A DNA stretch of 64,000 nucleotides from Acidobacteriota bacterium (GCA_004298155.1 SCRD01000008.1:248001-312000), one strand, 5' to 3'; positions 9,933-19,007 are shown, numbered from the stretch's first letter. Program-made: numbers and translations. Notes: generated by a model not told the origin, from the letters alone.

Positions 9933-10446
9933 TCAAGAAGCTCCATTCGGCAAATTCCGGAATGCTGATCTGCCTGGCACAATTGTACTGTTCGAAGCGA
10001 TAGTATCTTGATCACGGCCCGGACCCCTGAAAATGGACCGGCTGCAAGCCGGGAACCTGATCCGTTTGCAACGACGGTTCTTTGTCTGGCTGCAATGTCA
10101 CGTCCGATGTTCTACCCCACCCTCCGTTGCCTGATCGCGATCATTACCTCCCTCAGTGCGTGGAGGACTTCGATTCCATTAAAGTGTTCCTACTCAAACG
10201 CCCATTCAGACTCTTGACGTAGTTATTTTCTCAAAGGCCGGCGCCAGCTCGCCACGGTGATTTTGTCAGGTTCTCAAGCCCTCTGGCAGCTTACATCAAA
10301 GAGCCGGACTCAGTCGACTGTCGACATGGTATAATACCCTTTCTTTTGCCCTGTTGGCTAAGGATTATCACTCGCCGGAAGGGGATTGATTGACGGCAGT
10401 TCGTGTCCGTTTCCCGGAATAGGTGAAGATATGAGAATTCGAGTCA
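9933..10446. other. Divergent intergenic control region
   Basis: About 514 bases between the orphan gene (minus strand) and the alpha-toroid gene (plus strand). The only structure seen is the GTCGAC double site with a TATAAT hexamer near 10311-10335. No further gene is supported. Confidence 0.4.
10311..10335 (+). promoter_or_regulatory. -10 hexamer with overlapping GTCGAC double site
   Basis: TATAAT at 10330-10335 is a perfect -10 hexamer. AGTCGAC-T-GTCGACA at 10312-10326 fills the space just upstream, where the -35 to -10 spacer would be, and no good -35 box is visible. That layout fits a repressor site or an activator-dependent promoter for the gene at 10447. Confidence 0.45.
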
Positions 10447-11499
10447 ATGATGCAGACCAATACAAGTCGTGCGAAAGTCACTGTCATGAAGCTTGAATAT
10501 GGAATGAAGGGATCCTTTTGCGACCGATTGCGACAGGCCAGAGATCGAGCATGTGGTTTTCTTTTGACACAGCAGCACGATGACGGAAGTCTGGGGCAAC
10601 ACGAAAGGGGCGTCGCGGATTGTTACAAAGCATTGATGGCATTCGAAGTGTGCGGCGAGACCCGGGCTGCAACCCGCTTGTGTCGCTGGATCCGTCAAAA
10701 CGGGCTGCTTCCTACAGGCGATTTTGGTCCTCGCCCGTCCCAATCTTCAAACTTCAGCTATCCTTATCTTAATGCCTGGATTATTTGGGGCGCGTGCCGC
10801 CTGGGCCAATACGATTTGGCTCATCGGGGGATGCAATTCCTGCTCACTTTCCAGGACCCTGAAACCGGCGGCTTTTACTCGACCCCAGCTGACCATGGCC
10901 CGGAAGGAAAGCAGGACCTGTGGGTTGTTGCGGCGTGCGGGCTGGCGGCACTCGCAACCGGCAAAATAGGGGTCGCGCGCCGTGCCGGGGAATGGCTGCG
11001 CCACATGTTTGATCTACAGCCCGACTTTCCCCGCAGGCTCTACCTGGTTTATACACGTGCACAAGGCCTTCATTTTGCTCCTGATCCGGGTGATCATCAA
11101 ATTCGTTACGTTGTTGAGAGCGATAACGGGTCTGATCAATTCTTCTTTGCACCCGGCATCGCCGCGGCATTCCTGGGCCAACTCTTTCAGGCTACCGGAG
11201 AGAAACGTTGGATCTCCCTCGCGAAGGATTATCTTGTGCTTGCCGAAGTGGCAAGCGAATACCTGTACGCGCTTTTGAGGGCCGGCAAAGTCGGATGGGG
11301 CGCCTCGATCCTTTACCAGGTCACAGGGGAGATCAAATATCTCGAAATGGCCCGGCGTGTCGGTGAAACGTTACTGCAATTACAAGGCCGGGGCGGCGCT
11401 TGGGCTGAATCGACTGACGAAGTTATTGAATTCACCTGCGAAATGGTAGTGTGGGCCGACATAATTCAACAGATCTATGCGAATCAGAAGCAGCGGTAG
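10447..11499 (+). CDS. Alpha/alpha-toroid protein (terpene-cyclase / uronate-lyase-like fold)
   Basis: A 350-residue protein made of helical repeats. The segment FLLTQQHDDGSLGQ near residue 36, WIRQNGLLPTGDFG, and FLLTFQDPETGGFY repeat the Q-x-DGS/GGF pattern seen in alpha/alpha-barrel enzymes such as prenyltransferases, squalene cyclases and some polysaccharide-processing proteins. No DxDD or other diagnostic catalytic motif is present, so the reaction is unknown. ATG codons at 10447, 10450 and 10489 are all possible; the first Gly-containing helix starts after residue 20, so a shorter start is plausible. It stands behind a candidate operator shared with other accessory genes. Confidence 0.55.
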   Translation: MMQTNTSRAKVTVMKLEYGMKGSFCDRLRQARDRACGFLLTQQHDDGSLGQHERGVADCYKALMAFEVCGETRAATRLCRWIRQNGLLPTGDFGPRPSQSSNFSYPYLNAWIIWGACRLGQYDLAHRGMQFLLTFQDPETGGFYSTPADHGPEGKQDLWVVAACGLAALATGKIGVARRAGEWLRHMFDLQPDFPRRLYLVYTRAQGLHFAPDPGDHQIRYVVESDNGSDQFFFAPGIAAAFLGQLFQATGEKRWISLAKDYLVLAEVASEYLYALLRAGKVGWGASILYQVTGEIKYLEMARRVGETLLQLQGRGGAWAESTDEVIEFTCEMVVWADIIQQIYANQKQR

Positions 11500-11601
11500 A
11501 GTAAACCGTTGGCCCGATGCTGCTAAACGTCACCGCGCCGTCCGCATCGCGCTAGTTCAGGAAGCTCTGACCCGTTTTCTTTGTGAGGGATTGTGACGCG
11601 A

Positions 11602-12393
11602 TCAGATCGACGTCCATCCGCCATCTACAACGATATTCTGGCCTGTGATATAGCGGGAAGCATCAGAAGCAAGAAATAGCGCGGGCCCTTTGATGTCTTC
11701 CTCTTCCGCCATGCGTCCCAGAGGGGTTTGATGGCCGTAGTTGGCTGCGAATTGTGGTGGTGTGTCCTCATTCTTAAAGCCGCCGGGCGAAAGGCAGTTC
11801 ACGCGGACCTGATAAGGCGCGAGGAAGCTGGCCAGGTATCGAGTCAGGCTGATTAAACCGCCCTTGGCAAAGCTGTAATTTATCGGGTTCGTTACCTGAG
11901 TTCCTTTGTAGATGGAGAAAGTGGGGCCAACGACGCCGTAGATCGAGGCGACGTTTATGATTGATCCCTGACGTCGTGCACGCATCGGTTCCGAAAATAT
12001 CTGGCACGCTAGGAAGATCCCTGTCGAATTCACTTTCATTGCCGTTTCCCATTGCTGGGACGTCATTTGATCGAGATCTCCTCCCGCTCTTGCTACTGAG
12101 TTGTTGAAAAGAATATCAATCCGGTCATACCGCTCAATGATGTGATCGCGCAATGCGCGAATGCTGGATTCAGATGCCAGGTCCAGGGCCAAACCTTCAG
12201 CAATCAAGCCCTCTTCCGCCAGTTCGGTAGCGAACGCCCGGCATTTCGCCAAGTTTCGCGAAGCAATCACCACCGTTGCCCCTGCCTCAGCCAGAGCTCG
12301 CGAAATCGGCGCCCCGACAACGCCCGTTCCTCCGGTGACTAGCGCCACCTTCCCATCCAGGCGAAAACAATCAAGGATATTGGGCATGCTCAA
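11602..12393 (-). CDS. SDR-family oxidoreductase, sugar-type
   Basis: A 263-residue classical SDR. TGGTGVVG replaces the usual TGxxxGIG at residues about 21-28; NNS is near residue 91; the catalytic serine is in NVASIYG and the Tyr/Lys pair in INYSFAKGG, around residues 147-176. The insertion FSIYKGTQVTNPINYSFAKGG is typical of SDRs encoded in polysaccharide or amino-sugar clusters. It probably acts on a sugar-derived hydroxyl with NAD(P)H. It lies 112 bases downstream of the DegT aminotransferase on the same strand, fitting a pair that oxidises then aminates a sugar-like substrate. Confidence 0.85.
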   Translation of the reverse strand: MSMPNILDCFRLDGKVALVTGGTGVVGAPISRALAEAGATVVIASRNLAKCRAFATELAEEGLIAEGLALDLASESSIRALRDHIIERYDRIDILFNNSVARAGGDLDQMTSQQWETAMKVNSTGIFLACQIFSEPMRARRQGSIINVASIYGVVGPTFSIYKGTQVTNPINYSFAKGGLISLTRYLASFLAPYQVRVNCLSPGGFKNEDTPPQFAANYGHQTPLGRMAEEEDIKGPALFLASDASRYITGQNIVVDGGWTSI

Positions 12394-12505
12394 TAGACAG
12401 GCTTTTCCCTTTGAGTCGGCTCAAGCAATAGTAAAACAGAAAGGCACACCATCTGCATAGCATCACGGACCTTCGCCTGCCTGAAAATTCGAAAGCTGAG
12501 GCACG

Positions 12506-13804
12506 TCACCCATAGTAACGGATGGTTTTTTGCAATGCTTCAACCTGCTGATCAGCTTTTTGACGGGTCTGCATGCTCGTCTTGAACTGACAAAGGCATC
12601 TTTGAAGGGCCTCTATCTGAGGACAATCGCCTTCGTTATAGTTTTTCACTTTTCCCTTATAGCGAGTGTCGAAATTCGGGGCACGCTCACGCGATCCATA
12701 AAAAGACATCGTCTGGAAAATGGGTTCCAGGTGCACGGGCTTCCAGGCCGAATAAAGGCCATCACCGCCATGTTGAATGAAGGTCCTTCGAAAGTCGCGC
12801 CACTCAACTCCAAGCGCTTTCTCATCCAGCCTGCACACATAGGTCCAGTAGGAATGAGTGCAGCCTTCAGGCACGCGGGGCGGGATGAGCCAGGCGCATT
12901 TTTCCTCTCGAATAACTGTTTCGTATTGTGAGGCAGCGTAACATCGGGCTGCAACAAGATATTCCAGCCTCTCGAGCTGTGCCAAGCCCAGGGCAGCCTG
13001 CATCGCGCTCATGCGAAAGTTATACCCCAGCCGATCATGCCGCTCAAAACTCCAATCTTGACGCACATCGCGGGGGATGGTGCTGCGCCCGGGCTGGCCC
13101 GAAATCGTCCGAAATCCCTGGCACGCATGCTTCCGAATATCGCGGGCATAGGCTTCATCTTTGGCGATTACCATTCCTCCGTCGCCGCCGCTGGTCATGT
13201 GCTTGGATGCCTGAAAACTGAAGCTGGCTGCATGGCCAATGGTGCCAACGAGCCGGCCTTTATAGGTTCCCAGGAAGCACTGAGCGTTGTCCTCGACTAC
13301 TACAAGATGGTTCTGAGCAGCAATTGACATAATTGCATCATAGTCAGGTGACAGACCGTATAAACTTACGGGAATAATAGCCCTGGTATGCTCCGTGATC
13401 TTCCGCTTGATATCCTCGGGATCAATACAGTATGTGTCGGGGTCACTATCTCCAAAAACAGGCACTGCTCCGCACTCCACAACCACGAAAGCGGTCGGCG
13501 CCGCTGTAAGCGTTGGTATAATGACCTCATCTCCCGGCCCGATACCCGCAGCAAGCAGGCATGACAACATGGTTCCTGAGCCCGAGTTGTGAGAAATTGC
13601 AAAATCCACCCCAAACCGCTTCGCGAAGGCGAGTTCAAAACGCTCAACCATATTGGCAGGATCTTTGATGTTTCCAAACCCGTCGTTGAGGACTTCATTC
13701 ATGTACTGCCGGTCCTGCTCGCCACACCGATTCGGCGGCAAATGATCGAAAATTTCTTGCGGATCCAGTTTCACGGCACAGCTAGAAATCAAAGAACCAA
13801 CCAT
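12506..13804 (-). CDS. DegT/DnrJ/EryC1/StrS-family aminotransferase
   Basis: A 432-residue PLP aminotransferase. The PLP lysine is in SFQASKHMTSGGDGGM (around residue 188), preceded by the cofactor-contact motif VVVEDNAQ (near residue 160). SGSGTMLSCLLAAGIGPGDEVIIPTLT matches the N-terminal cofactor region. Family members transfer an amino group from glutamate to a keto-sugar nucleotide or to a cyclitol. The C-terminal residues AWKPVHLEPIF are also typical. The neighbouring SDR is the likely partner. A GTCGAC double site lies about 285 bases upstream of its start. Confidence 0.88.
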   Translation of the reverse strand: MVGSLISSCAVKLDPQEIFDHLPPNRCGEQDRQYMNEVLNDGFGNIKDPANMVERFELAFAKRFGVDFAISHNSGSGTMLSCLLAAGIGPGDEVIIPTLTAAPTAFVVVECGAVPVFGDSDPDTYCIDPEDIKRKITEHTRAIIPVSLYGLSPDYDAIMSIAAQNHLVVVEDNAQCFLGTYKGRLVGTIGHAASFSFQASKHMTSGGDGGMVIAKDEAYARDIRKHACQGFRTISGQPGRSTIPRDVRQDWSFERHDRLGYNFRMSAMQAALGLAQLERLEYLVAARCYAASQYETVIREEKCAWLIPPRVPEGCTHSYWTYVCRLDEKALGVEWRDFRRTFIQHGGDGLYSAWKPVHLEPIFQTMSFYGSRERAPNFDTRYKGKVKNYNEGDCPQIEALQRCLCQFKTSMQTRQKADQQVEALQKTIRYYG

Positions 13805-14590
13805 ACGAAACCTCCCGGAAATTCATCCTGCGACGCCTCGCACCGAGTTCCTTCGGATAACGCACACCGCCGGCAATGAGTATCAACCGAATGAAGCTGT
13901 CTTTAATCTTTACGCAGGGCCCTATCACATCCATAATGTATTCACCCAGAGGACAACGTTAGTCCAAGCAGCGCCTTCCTGATTCAATCCACGTGGGTAT
14001 AGGAGTGAAACGAAAGAGATCATTTTTCGCGCGAAGTGATCTCCAATCCCAAAGCCTAAGGACAAATAATGAAAGGGCTTGGCAAAGTAGTCGACGGTCG
14101 ACAATAGCAACTTCTCGCCTGCCTGTCAAGCGCTCTCGCATCTTAATCTGCCGTTGCTCTATATCAGCCAATCGGCACCATGGGTGGATTACCTTCCAGA
14201 ACAGCCAGAATGAATACAGGACGGAAGCTGACCTCTCACTTTTCACACCTCCGCCAGGCGCCGATAGTAATGCCGCAATTCTACGCAGGTGAGGGTAAAT
14301 CTAACGGTTCTTACGCTACTCGCTTTCGTTTGCAGTTCTGGAAAAATATGTTGCGATGGTGATTGAGAGGCGGCATGGCGGTTGTTTCGAAAACGGGCCT
14401 GTGCACGCAGAGCTTGCTGGCGGTCGGGTATCGGGTCCCGGGCATGTTCATAACCCGGTCTGCATGCTCGGCAAAAGCTCTTCTCAACAGTTTTCTCCTG
14501 CCTACTACAGGGAATCTGTCTAAAGGAGAAGATACAGGAACTACAGGAGGAGGGTGCATGCAGTTCGTGCGGACGGGGTTAGCTCCTTCG
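13805..14590. other. Gene-poor stretch before the plasmid iterons
   Basis: No convincing gene. It contains a GTCGAC double site at 14089-14103 and, near 14498-14527, a short inverted repeat (TTCTCCT / AGGAGAA). Sequence here may be the border between the sugar genes and the plasmid-derived segment. Confidence 0.4.
14089..14103. promoter_or_regulatory. GTCGAC double site, candidate operator
   Basis: AGTCGAC-G-GTCGACA is identical at 14 of 15 positions to the site at 10312-10326. The nearest gene start is the DegT aminotransferase on the minus strand. Assignment is by motif similarity only. Confidence 0.35.
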
Positions 14591-14656
14591 AGCGTACACT
14601 AACCAACGGGAAAGCGTACACAAAGCAACGTGAGAGCGTACACAAAACGACGTCTC
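14591..14656 (+). repeat. Three tandem 22-bp iterons (plasmid origin)
   Basis: AGCGTACAC recurs at 14591, 14613 and 14635, an exact 22-bp period. The first nine bases are identical in all three copies, the next bases are A/T then AA, and ACG recurs near position 16-18. Directly repeated units of about 22 bp next to a repA gene are the usual Rep-binding array of iteron plasmids. The array lies 119 bases beyond the repA stop codon. Confidence 0.75.
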
Positions 14657-14774
14657 AATAACTGGAGTTTGTTCAGGACATTGGATGTGAGATGCACACA
14701 TAACACCGTGAATTATTCCGAATTGGAAATAACGTGTAAAGGAAGATCCGAATCTGCGGGCTTCCCGAATGAGA

Positions 14775-15719
14775 TTAGATGTGACCGCGCGGATCGCGTA
14801 CTGCAGGTGATTTCCTAGTGGAATGTACGATAAGCGTGCGTCTATCGCTTGTGACGGCGGCGGGGCACTCCGGCCAGTATGTTCTCACTTTTGCAAGCCA
14901 CTCGACAATTAGGTGCCGAAAACGGCGGGAAGAAGAATATTGTGTAGCTCCAAGCTGGTCGCAGAGGCCTCCCCGACCTACGATTGGGATTCGACTGATG
15001 GCCCTGGTCAGCGTCCAACTTTTCCAAGCCAGCCAGAGGTAGAAATCGAGGATGCCCGGTGCGTGGGCAAGTGACGAGACGACTTCGCGTTCGACCGGTA
15101 TACGGTGCTCGTCGATCTCTTTGTAAAAGTTTTCGCTAAGCGTAATCACGTTTCTGCCGGCCTCGGCTGTGCCGGCAAGACATGGGCTGCTTCTGCTATA
15201 CCAAAGCTTCATGTGATCGAAGAAATGAAAACGCGCCCAGTCGATCATTGGGTGGGCATCCGACTGTTCTTCAGTTCCGAAGAAGATCGTGGCGCCGAAA
15301 ACGCGCTTGAACGCTTCGGTCATACGCCGATAGTGAAATCCGTCTTTGGGCAAGCGGAAGAAGTCGAGCATCTGGGCGGCGGAATCAAAATGAATCTCGC
15401 GGGATTTTTGCCGGATGGCGAGCGTGGCCACCCAGATAGGGATCAGGCGGTCCTGGCCGAAAGGAAGACCGAATTGGGGATGTCCGATGATTTGAAGGAA
15501 GAAATTACCATTCCGCCGGGTATGCGAGCTTTGGTTTTGAGGCGGACGACGCAACGGTATACCGCAGAGAACAAACGGCCGAGTGTGGAAGGCAAGTTCC
15601 TGTTTACCATTGTCACGTTGCTCGCGGATGACCTGGATCAATTCTAGTTGCTTCAGCCTCCGCTTGGTGATGCGGAGAGCCGGCGCGTGGACACGAATTA
15701 GGGCAGAAATAGGGGTCAA
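14775..15719 (-). CDS. repA: Plasmid replication initiator, RepA family
   Basis: A 314-residue protein resembling the RepA initiators of broad-host-range plasmids. Landmarks in order are RITKRRLKQLELIQVI (residues about 17-32), HTRPFVLCGIPLRRPP (about 45-60), RRNGNFFLQI (about 68-77), IPIWVATLAIRQKSREIHFD (about 92-112), and LSENFYKEIDEHRIPV...LDFYLWLAW (about 195-235). The last two are characteristic of the C-terminal region of this family. It would bind the adjacent iterons to start replication. The only possible start is TTG at 15719, because a TGA lies four codons upstream; there is no good ribosome-binding site. The frame is otherwise intact. In the chromosome it marks a captured or integrated plasmid. 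Confidence 0.8.
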   Translation of the reverse strand: MTPISALIRVHAPALRITKRRLKQLELIQVIREQRDNGKQELAFHTRPFVLCGIPLRRPPQNQSSHTRRNGNFFLQIIGHPQFGLPFGQDRLIPIWVATLAIRQKSREIHFDSAAQMLDFFRLPKDGFHYRRMTEAFKRVFGATIFFGTEEQSDAHPMIDWARFHFFDHMKLWYSRSSPCLAGTAEAGRNVITLSENFYKEIDEHRIPVEREVVSSLAHAPGILDFYLWLAWKSWTLTRAISRIPIVGRGGLCDQLGATQYSSSRRFRHLIVEWLAKVRTYWPECPAAVTSDRRTLIVHSTRKSPAVRDPRGHI

Positions 15720-15723
15720 AGTA

Positions 15724-15794
15724 GTGTGTCAGTACGTGTGTCAGTAGACGGCAGAAAACAGGACATTCTATGTCATGCCGTGTCATCTGCCGTC
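15724..15794. repeat. Direct and inverted repeats upstream of repA
   Basis: GTGTGTCAGTA is repeated at 15724-15734 and 15736-15746. GACGGCAGA at 15747-15755 and TCTGCCGTC at 15786-15794 form a 9-bp inverted repeat. They sit just in front of the repA start, where autorepression or copy-number control would act. A minus-strand frame starting at 15816 runs through them into repA in another frame and might be a leader peptide or the displaced repA N-terminus. Confidence 0.45.
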
Positions 15795-15816
15795 GGTAGT
15801 AAGTTGTTAGAAACAT

Positions 15817-16452
15817 AAGGAAGTGCTTGAAAAGAATAGGTGTGAAACTTCATTTGACACTTTCGGGGGCGTCCGACAAGCTAGCTTCCTATTTCTCCAC
15901 GAGACGCGACCATCCAGATTATAAACATTGGGGCTGACGCGTGGTGTTTTTTCCATTTACGTCTTCGGCAGGGGGTCCAGAGGTGTTGTGTCCGAAGTCA
16001 TCAAACCTCCGCCACACTGAAAGGGCGACTGGTGGCAGGACGACCTTGAACGTGCGAGTATCTTGTGCTGGGAGTATGGTGCAGGGTCGAATGCAAATGA
16101 AACCTGTCTCCCAGGTGTCAACAACACTTACTGCTTGCTGACAACCTCGCGGATGTTACCAGACTCGAAGGCGTTGCGGTCGGAGGCGCAATTCATTGAA
16201 TACAGGATATCGTGCGGCGGGATGTTTTTCCCGCTCTGCTTCCTAATCGTGCCAGTAATCAGTCATGGGGCACGCCGCAGATGGGGGGCGATTCCTCCTT
16301 GCGCAATCTCAACTGCAAGCTGTGAGACTCGCGCCTCGAGCGGGCAGGATGCCGGTTTCGTTTCGCATTCTCATGAGCCATGATGAGCGCTTCCTTGAAG
16401 GGCGTAACGTGCCTTCCGACATCCGCAGGAAGAAATCCTTCTGTCTGGCCTT
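15817..16452. other. Gene-free stretch upstream of repA
   Basis: About 636 bases between repA and the SANT/zinc-finger gene. The short frames on both strands show no domain or ribosome-binding site. No repeat array was noticed. Confidence 0.35.
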
Positions 16453-17307
16453 TCACACTGGCCGCGCCACCGCGCGAGCTCCTGCGGCAAACGAGATTCG
16501 GGTCTCCAGGCCCTTGCGTACTGCAAGAACCTTCTTTTTGCACGCTCTAGTGTGAATGTGGATGGCGTTACCATTCACTTTACGACCGCACCGGCCGCAA
16601 GTGTGTTCCTTCAAGCTTTGCAGCACCGTTTTCGACAATCGTCGTCTGCAAGGTTCACTCTCCTGTAATCCGAGACTGCGCAGCCAGAGACGGAAATCCC
16701 TGTCAAGCCGGGCGATATCGATCTCGTCGCTGTGCTCTTCGAGGAATCGCACAAGCGCCCGGTCCTTGATGCGTCTTTCATATAGCGTGAGCCAGCCGAG
16801 GCGAATCCACCGCCGGAGCTTCCGCCGCGATATGTGAAGGGCTTGGACAAGCTCGCCCTGCGTGTACCCATCCTGAAACCTTGCGCTTATATGGATTTTC
16901 CACAGCTTCACGTAAACACCCTTGGGAGTTCGGCCAAGCTCTCTTGCCATGTCGGCCACCGCAAACTCTCTCGCACGCTCAAGAACGAAATCTACCTCCT
17001 CCTGGGTCCAGGGCGCACTCCAGCGTGTCAGGTGTAATTCAGCAGTCCGCTTGCGAATTTGTTCTTCGCCCAACCGGGGATCGAGTCTTTTGATGCGCTC
17101 GATGGCTCTTCGAAGCTTCGATGGTCCGGCGGCTGCTCCCGCCTTCAGGATTTCATCGAAATGAGGGTCCCAAGCTCGCCGTGGACGGCCGTTTGGAACG
17201 TCGGGATAAGCCAGGTTTGATTGTGAGGTCGGTTCGAATATCTGCAGCGCGCTGCCCAATGGAAGCCCTCTTTCGAGACACACCTCCGCGAGTGCGTCGA
17301 AGGACAC
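16453..17307 (-). CDS. SANT/Myb-like and zinc-finger DNA-binding protein
   Basis: A 284-residue basic protein. Residues about 95-135 (WSAPWTQEEVDFVLERAREF...LGRTPKGVYVKLWK) look like a SANT/Myb helix-turn-helix with the spaced tryptophans. A second HTH follows at about 146-172 (YTQGELVQALHISRRKLRRWIRLGWL, with the LHISRRKLRRW turn). A C-terminal CGRCG...HIHTRAC motif (about 240-258) can hold zinc. Such proteins would bind DNA, possibly as regulators of an element. It lies between repA and the ECF sigma gene in the plasmid-derived region. No known regulon or family name is assigned. Confidence 0.6.
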   Translation of the reverse strand: MSFDALAEVCLERGLPLGSALQIFEPTSQSNLAYPDVPNGRPRRAWDPHFDEILKAGAAAGPSKLRRAIERIKRLDPRLGEEQIRKRTAELHLTRWSAPWTQEEVDFVLERAREFAVADMARELGRTPKGVYVKLWKIHISARFQDGYTQGELVQALHISRRKLRRWIRLGWLTLYERRIKDRALVRFLEEHSDEIDIARLDRDFRLWLRSLGLQESEPCRRRLSKTVLQSLKEHTCGRCGRKVNGNAIHIHTRACKKKVLAVRKGLETRISFAAGARAVARPV

Positions 17308-17617
17308 ACTCAGCAGGGAATCTCATTGACCAGATTTGTGACCGAGGCAGCGCAGGAGAGATTGTGAGGACAGTACGAAGTTATAAAACCGATGAATGAA
17401 TGCCCTCGTTGCCCTGCGGCTGCCCTGAGTACCAGCTCGTTCGTCGAACCCCTATTGGGGGCTCTACTGTATTAGTACCTTTGACCCCATTAAACGTTAA
17501 ATTGACGCGGCAGAATTTTTGTGTTGAAAGGTTGGGATCAGGTGGAGTTTACTGTAATGTAATAGTATCTAAGTGATAATCTGCAGGGTCGCCTTTGCGA
17601 CGGGTAATTCGGCGGTC
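17308..17617. other. Intergenic stretch before the ECF sigma gene
   Basis: About 310 bases between two divergently read genes. It should contain the sigma-factor promoter, but no clear standard hexamer pair is seen; autoregulated ECF promoters often lack one. Confidence 0.35.
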
Positions 17618-18280
17618 ATGACGGATCCACGGGATATGCGGGACGACGACACGCTGCTCGAGGCAATACGCGCCGGGGACGAGTCTGCTTTTTCGGAATT
17701 GGTGGCTCGTTATGAACTTGGGATGCTCAAAATGGCGCAGGCATTCTTGGGCGACCGCGTATCGGCCGAAGAAGTTGTACAAGAAACCTGGCTGGCCTTC
17801 GTCAAGGCAGTCAGGAGATTCAAGCGTCGCTCTTCCGTCAAAACCTGGCTCTTCGGCATCCTGCTCAACCAAGCCAGGAAGCAGGCGGCGCGACGGCCTA
17901 AAGAATTGCCTGTTCGAAGTCAGACTCAGAGAGACGACGATGACGGGTCTTCGGATTGGTTTGATGACGCAGGGGAGTGGCGGTCGAAACCAGAGGTTTG
18001 GAGTTCGAATCCAGAATCGGAACTTCTCTCTCAGGAAGCCACAGAGTATATTTACGACGCCATCGCTTCACTTCCAGAAAAACAGCGAGCTGTGTTCGTC
18101 TTTAGCACCATCGAAGGCTGGACGCCAGAAGAGGTTTGTGACCTAATGAAGATCAGCAGCACCAATCGGCGCGTGCTGCTGCACCTCGCGAAATCCAGAT
18201 TGCAGCAAATGCTCGACGAGTATTTCGGCAAACGCCGAAAGTCGCCGGCGGATTCGGGAAGCGAGGAACCAAAATCATGA
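17618..18280 (+). CDS. ECF-family RNA polymerase sigma factor
   Basis: A 220-residue sigma-70 relative with only regions 2 and 4. Region 2 covers FSELVARYELGMLKMAQAFLGD...EEVVQETWLAFVKAVRRFK...SVKTWLFGILLNQARK (residues about 25-95). Region 4 covers LPEKQRAVFVFSTIEGWTPEEVCDLMKISSTNRRVLLHLAKSRL (about 145-195), including the HTH. An acidic, Trp/Asp-rich linker separates them. ATG at 17618 is preferred over an upstream in-frame start because family similarity begins just after it. Its stop overlaps the start of an anti-sigma gene, so it is kept inactive until a signal releases it. Confidence 0.9.
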   Translation: MTDPRDMRDDDTLLEAIRAGDESAFSELVARYELGMLKMAQAFLGDRVSAEEVVQETWLAFVKAVRRFKRRSSVKTWLFGILLNQARKQAARRPKELPVRSQTQRDDDDGSSDWFDDAGEWRSKPEVWSSNPESELLSQEATEYIYDAIASLPEKQRAVFVFSTIEGWTPEEVCDLMKISSTNRRVLLHLAKSRLQQMLDEYFGKRRKSPADSGSEEPKS

Positions 18281-18957
18281 CGTGCAAAGAGGCTGTCGGA
18301 CGAATAACGGATTACCACGAAGGCGTTCTTTCACCATCGGAAGCCCGAGAGATTCAGTTCCATCTCGCAACCTGCGACAACTGCCACGCCTACTTTGAGA
18401 ATTCGCGTCAACTGACTGACGCCCTGGGCAAACTGCCCGACCCAGCTCCACTTTCCGCGAAGGCGAAACAGGAATTACTGGCCGCATTTCGAGAGCAACA
18501 GGTCCGGAAATCAAGATTTACGCTAACTCGTCCGCGGGTGATTGCGGTTGCCGCTGCGACCGTAGCGATTCTCGTAGTGATAATTTGGATCGTGAGGATT
18601 CACACGAGAGTAACGCTTCCGCCCCAAGGTTACCAGGCGTACGCAGTTGATTTCAGCAAGCAGCTCTTGCTCCGTGGGGAAGCGAACGCTCCGCCGGTCC
18701 CGCCGGCCGTCATTCCGCGCGGGCGATGGAATCTCGCCATTCAACTTGAGTTGGGATATCAGCCCGGTCCCTATGAGGTATCGGTACAACGAAACGGGAA
18801 GGTGTTCGCCTCCGCTTCGGGAACCGTTCGAATTGAAAACCACGAACCAATACTTCATGTGAAGATGGACTTGAGCGGCCTGCCAGCCGGCGAATATAGG
18901 TTCTACGTGCGGCGTGCTGGAGAGGAATGGCGGTATTTCAGGGTCATCTTAAAGTGA
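18277..18957 (+). CDS. Membrane anti-sigma factor with zinc-finger domain
   Basis: A 226-residue protein. The N-terminal zf-HC2 motif HLATCDNC (H-x3-C-x2-C, residues about 28-37) is the ZAS-type domain that binds ECF sigma factors. One transmembrane helix lies at about 85-106 (VIAVAAATVAILVVIIWIV). The outer part ends in a beta-rich domain (YQPGPYEVSVQRNG...LPAGEYRFYVRRAG) that may sense an envelope signal. It begins in the ATGA overlap with the sigma gene, the usual arrangement for a cognate pair. Confidence 0.88.
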   Translation: MTCKEAVGRITDYHEGVLSPSEAREIQFHLATCDNCHAYFENSRQLTDALGKLPDPAPLSAKAKQELLAAFREQQVRKSRFTLTRPRVIAVAAATVAILVVIIWIVRIHTRVTLPPQGYQAYAVDFSKQLLLRGEANAPPVPPAVIPRGRWNLAIQLELGYQPGPYEVSVQRNGKVFASASGTVRIENHEPILHVKMDLSGLPAGEYRFYVRRAGEEWRYFRVILK

Positions 18958-19007
18958 TGTCGCGGCGACGGGCGCTCGCGGGCAGCTTTGCAAAGACCTG
19001 CCGACGA

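Noticed and set aside
15105-15647. Plus-strand frame (180 codons) opposite repA
   Set aside because: RepA family motifs lie on the minus strand; the plus-strand translation is unlike any protein.
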